Source: Chromatiales bacterium (GTDB lineage: Bacteria; Pseudomonadota; Gammaproteobacteria; Steroidobacterales; GCA-2729495). Taken from it: 64,000 bases of DNA. Numbering within the stretch: the stretch's first letter is position 1; each line of letters opens with the position of its first letter. Below the pieces are notes generated by a model. The model saw only the letters and a list, made by a program, of their open reading frames with translations. It did not search any database and had not been told where the DNA came from. Below are positions 63,881 through 64,000 of the stretch, in pieces. Made by a program: the position numbers and the translations under genes. The stretch lies in the NCBI GenBank assembly GCA_020831895.1, contig JAFIFS010000085.1:32890-96889 (forward strand), given 5' to 3'.

Positions 63881-64000
63881 CTGCGTACGCGCTGGTAGTG
63901 GGCGCTGCCCGTCACCGCTGTCCCGGACACGCCGTGAACACATCCCGGTGGGCTCGGGCGCCGCCGACCCGCGGCGCCTGGGCGGGGGCACCGGGGCCGG
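63881..64000. other. Downstream of glmU to window end
   Basis: 120 very GC-rich bases. No gene or clear terminator is visible. Confidence 0.5.

Overview
The window is about 64 kb of GC-rich bacterial chromosome around the replication origin. The core gene order (gyrB, recF, dnaN and dnaA on the minus strand; rpmH, rnpA, yidC and mnmE on the plus strand; later mnmG, rsmG, parA, parB, the atp operon and glmU) is that of a gammaproteobacterium. Base composition, REP-like palindromes, a carboxynorspermidine route to polyamines and several Xanthomonadales/Chromatiales-like lipoproteins fit that class. The genus cannot be told from the sequence alone.

Layout. 1-3.9 kb: a Sel1-repeat protein, an Fe-S carrier pair (Mrp with a C-terminal DUF971 domain, and Nfu), a Tat-exported short-chain dehydrogenase and a PNPOx-fold protein. 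4.0-11.2 kb: gyrB, then a gene-poor 1-kb gap, then recF-dnaN-dnaA. The gap and recF hold six parS-like ParB sites, and several DnaA boxes lie between the genes. 11.3-14.9 kb: rpmH-rnpA-yidC-mnmE. The rnpA reading frame has no standard start codon at its conserved beginning, and there is no room for yidD. 15.1-19.8 kb: the first accessory insertion, between mnmE and mnmG, with a beta-propeller lipoprotein, an exported dehydrogenase, a collapsed yajQ pseudogene, a REP pair and a membrane diguanylate cyclase.

19.9-42.8 kb: mnmG, then an oligopeptide ABC transporter (SBP, two permeases, a fused double ATPase), a VapBC-like toxin-antitoxin pair, and a partial second copy of the ATPase gene followed by a remnant antitoxin. 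This second insertion of about 21 kb also holds a one-cysteine redoxin lipoprotein, intact yajQ, a cysteine-bearing Sel1 protein, a LysE-type exporter, the carboxynorspermidine dehydrogenase/decarboxylase pair, a DUF4382 lipoprotein, pirin, a VOC protein, PPK2, a SIMPL protein, a dihaem cytochrome c and an AcuI/YhdH reductase. 42.8-52.3 kb: rsmG-parA-parB and the complete atpIBEFHAGDC operon, with REP-like palindromes between atpG, atpD and atpC. 52.5-62.4 kb: a third insertion between atpC and glmU, with three closely related lipoproteins that each carry a seven-repeat FG-GAP propeller, an antisense-oriented PAS/PAS/PAS hybrid histidine kinase, and a beta-lactamase-fold serine hydrolase. The window ends just after glmU.

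Together, the backbone supports replication initiation, origin segregation (ParAB acting on the parS cluster), tRNA modification, membrane protein insertion, ATP synthesis and cell-wall precursor synthesis. The insertions add envelope lipoproteins, peptide uptake, polyamine synthesis and signalling. The most unusual material is the family of four seven-bladed FG-GAP lipoproteins, two classes of which share the propeller but differ in the N-terminal module.
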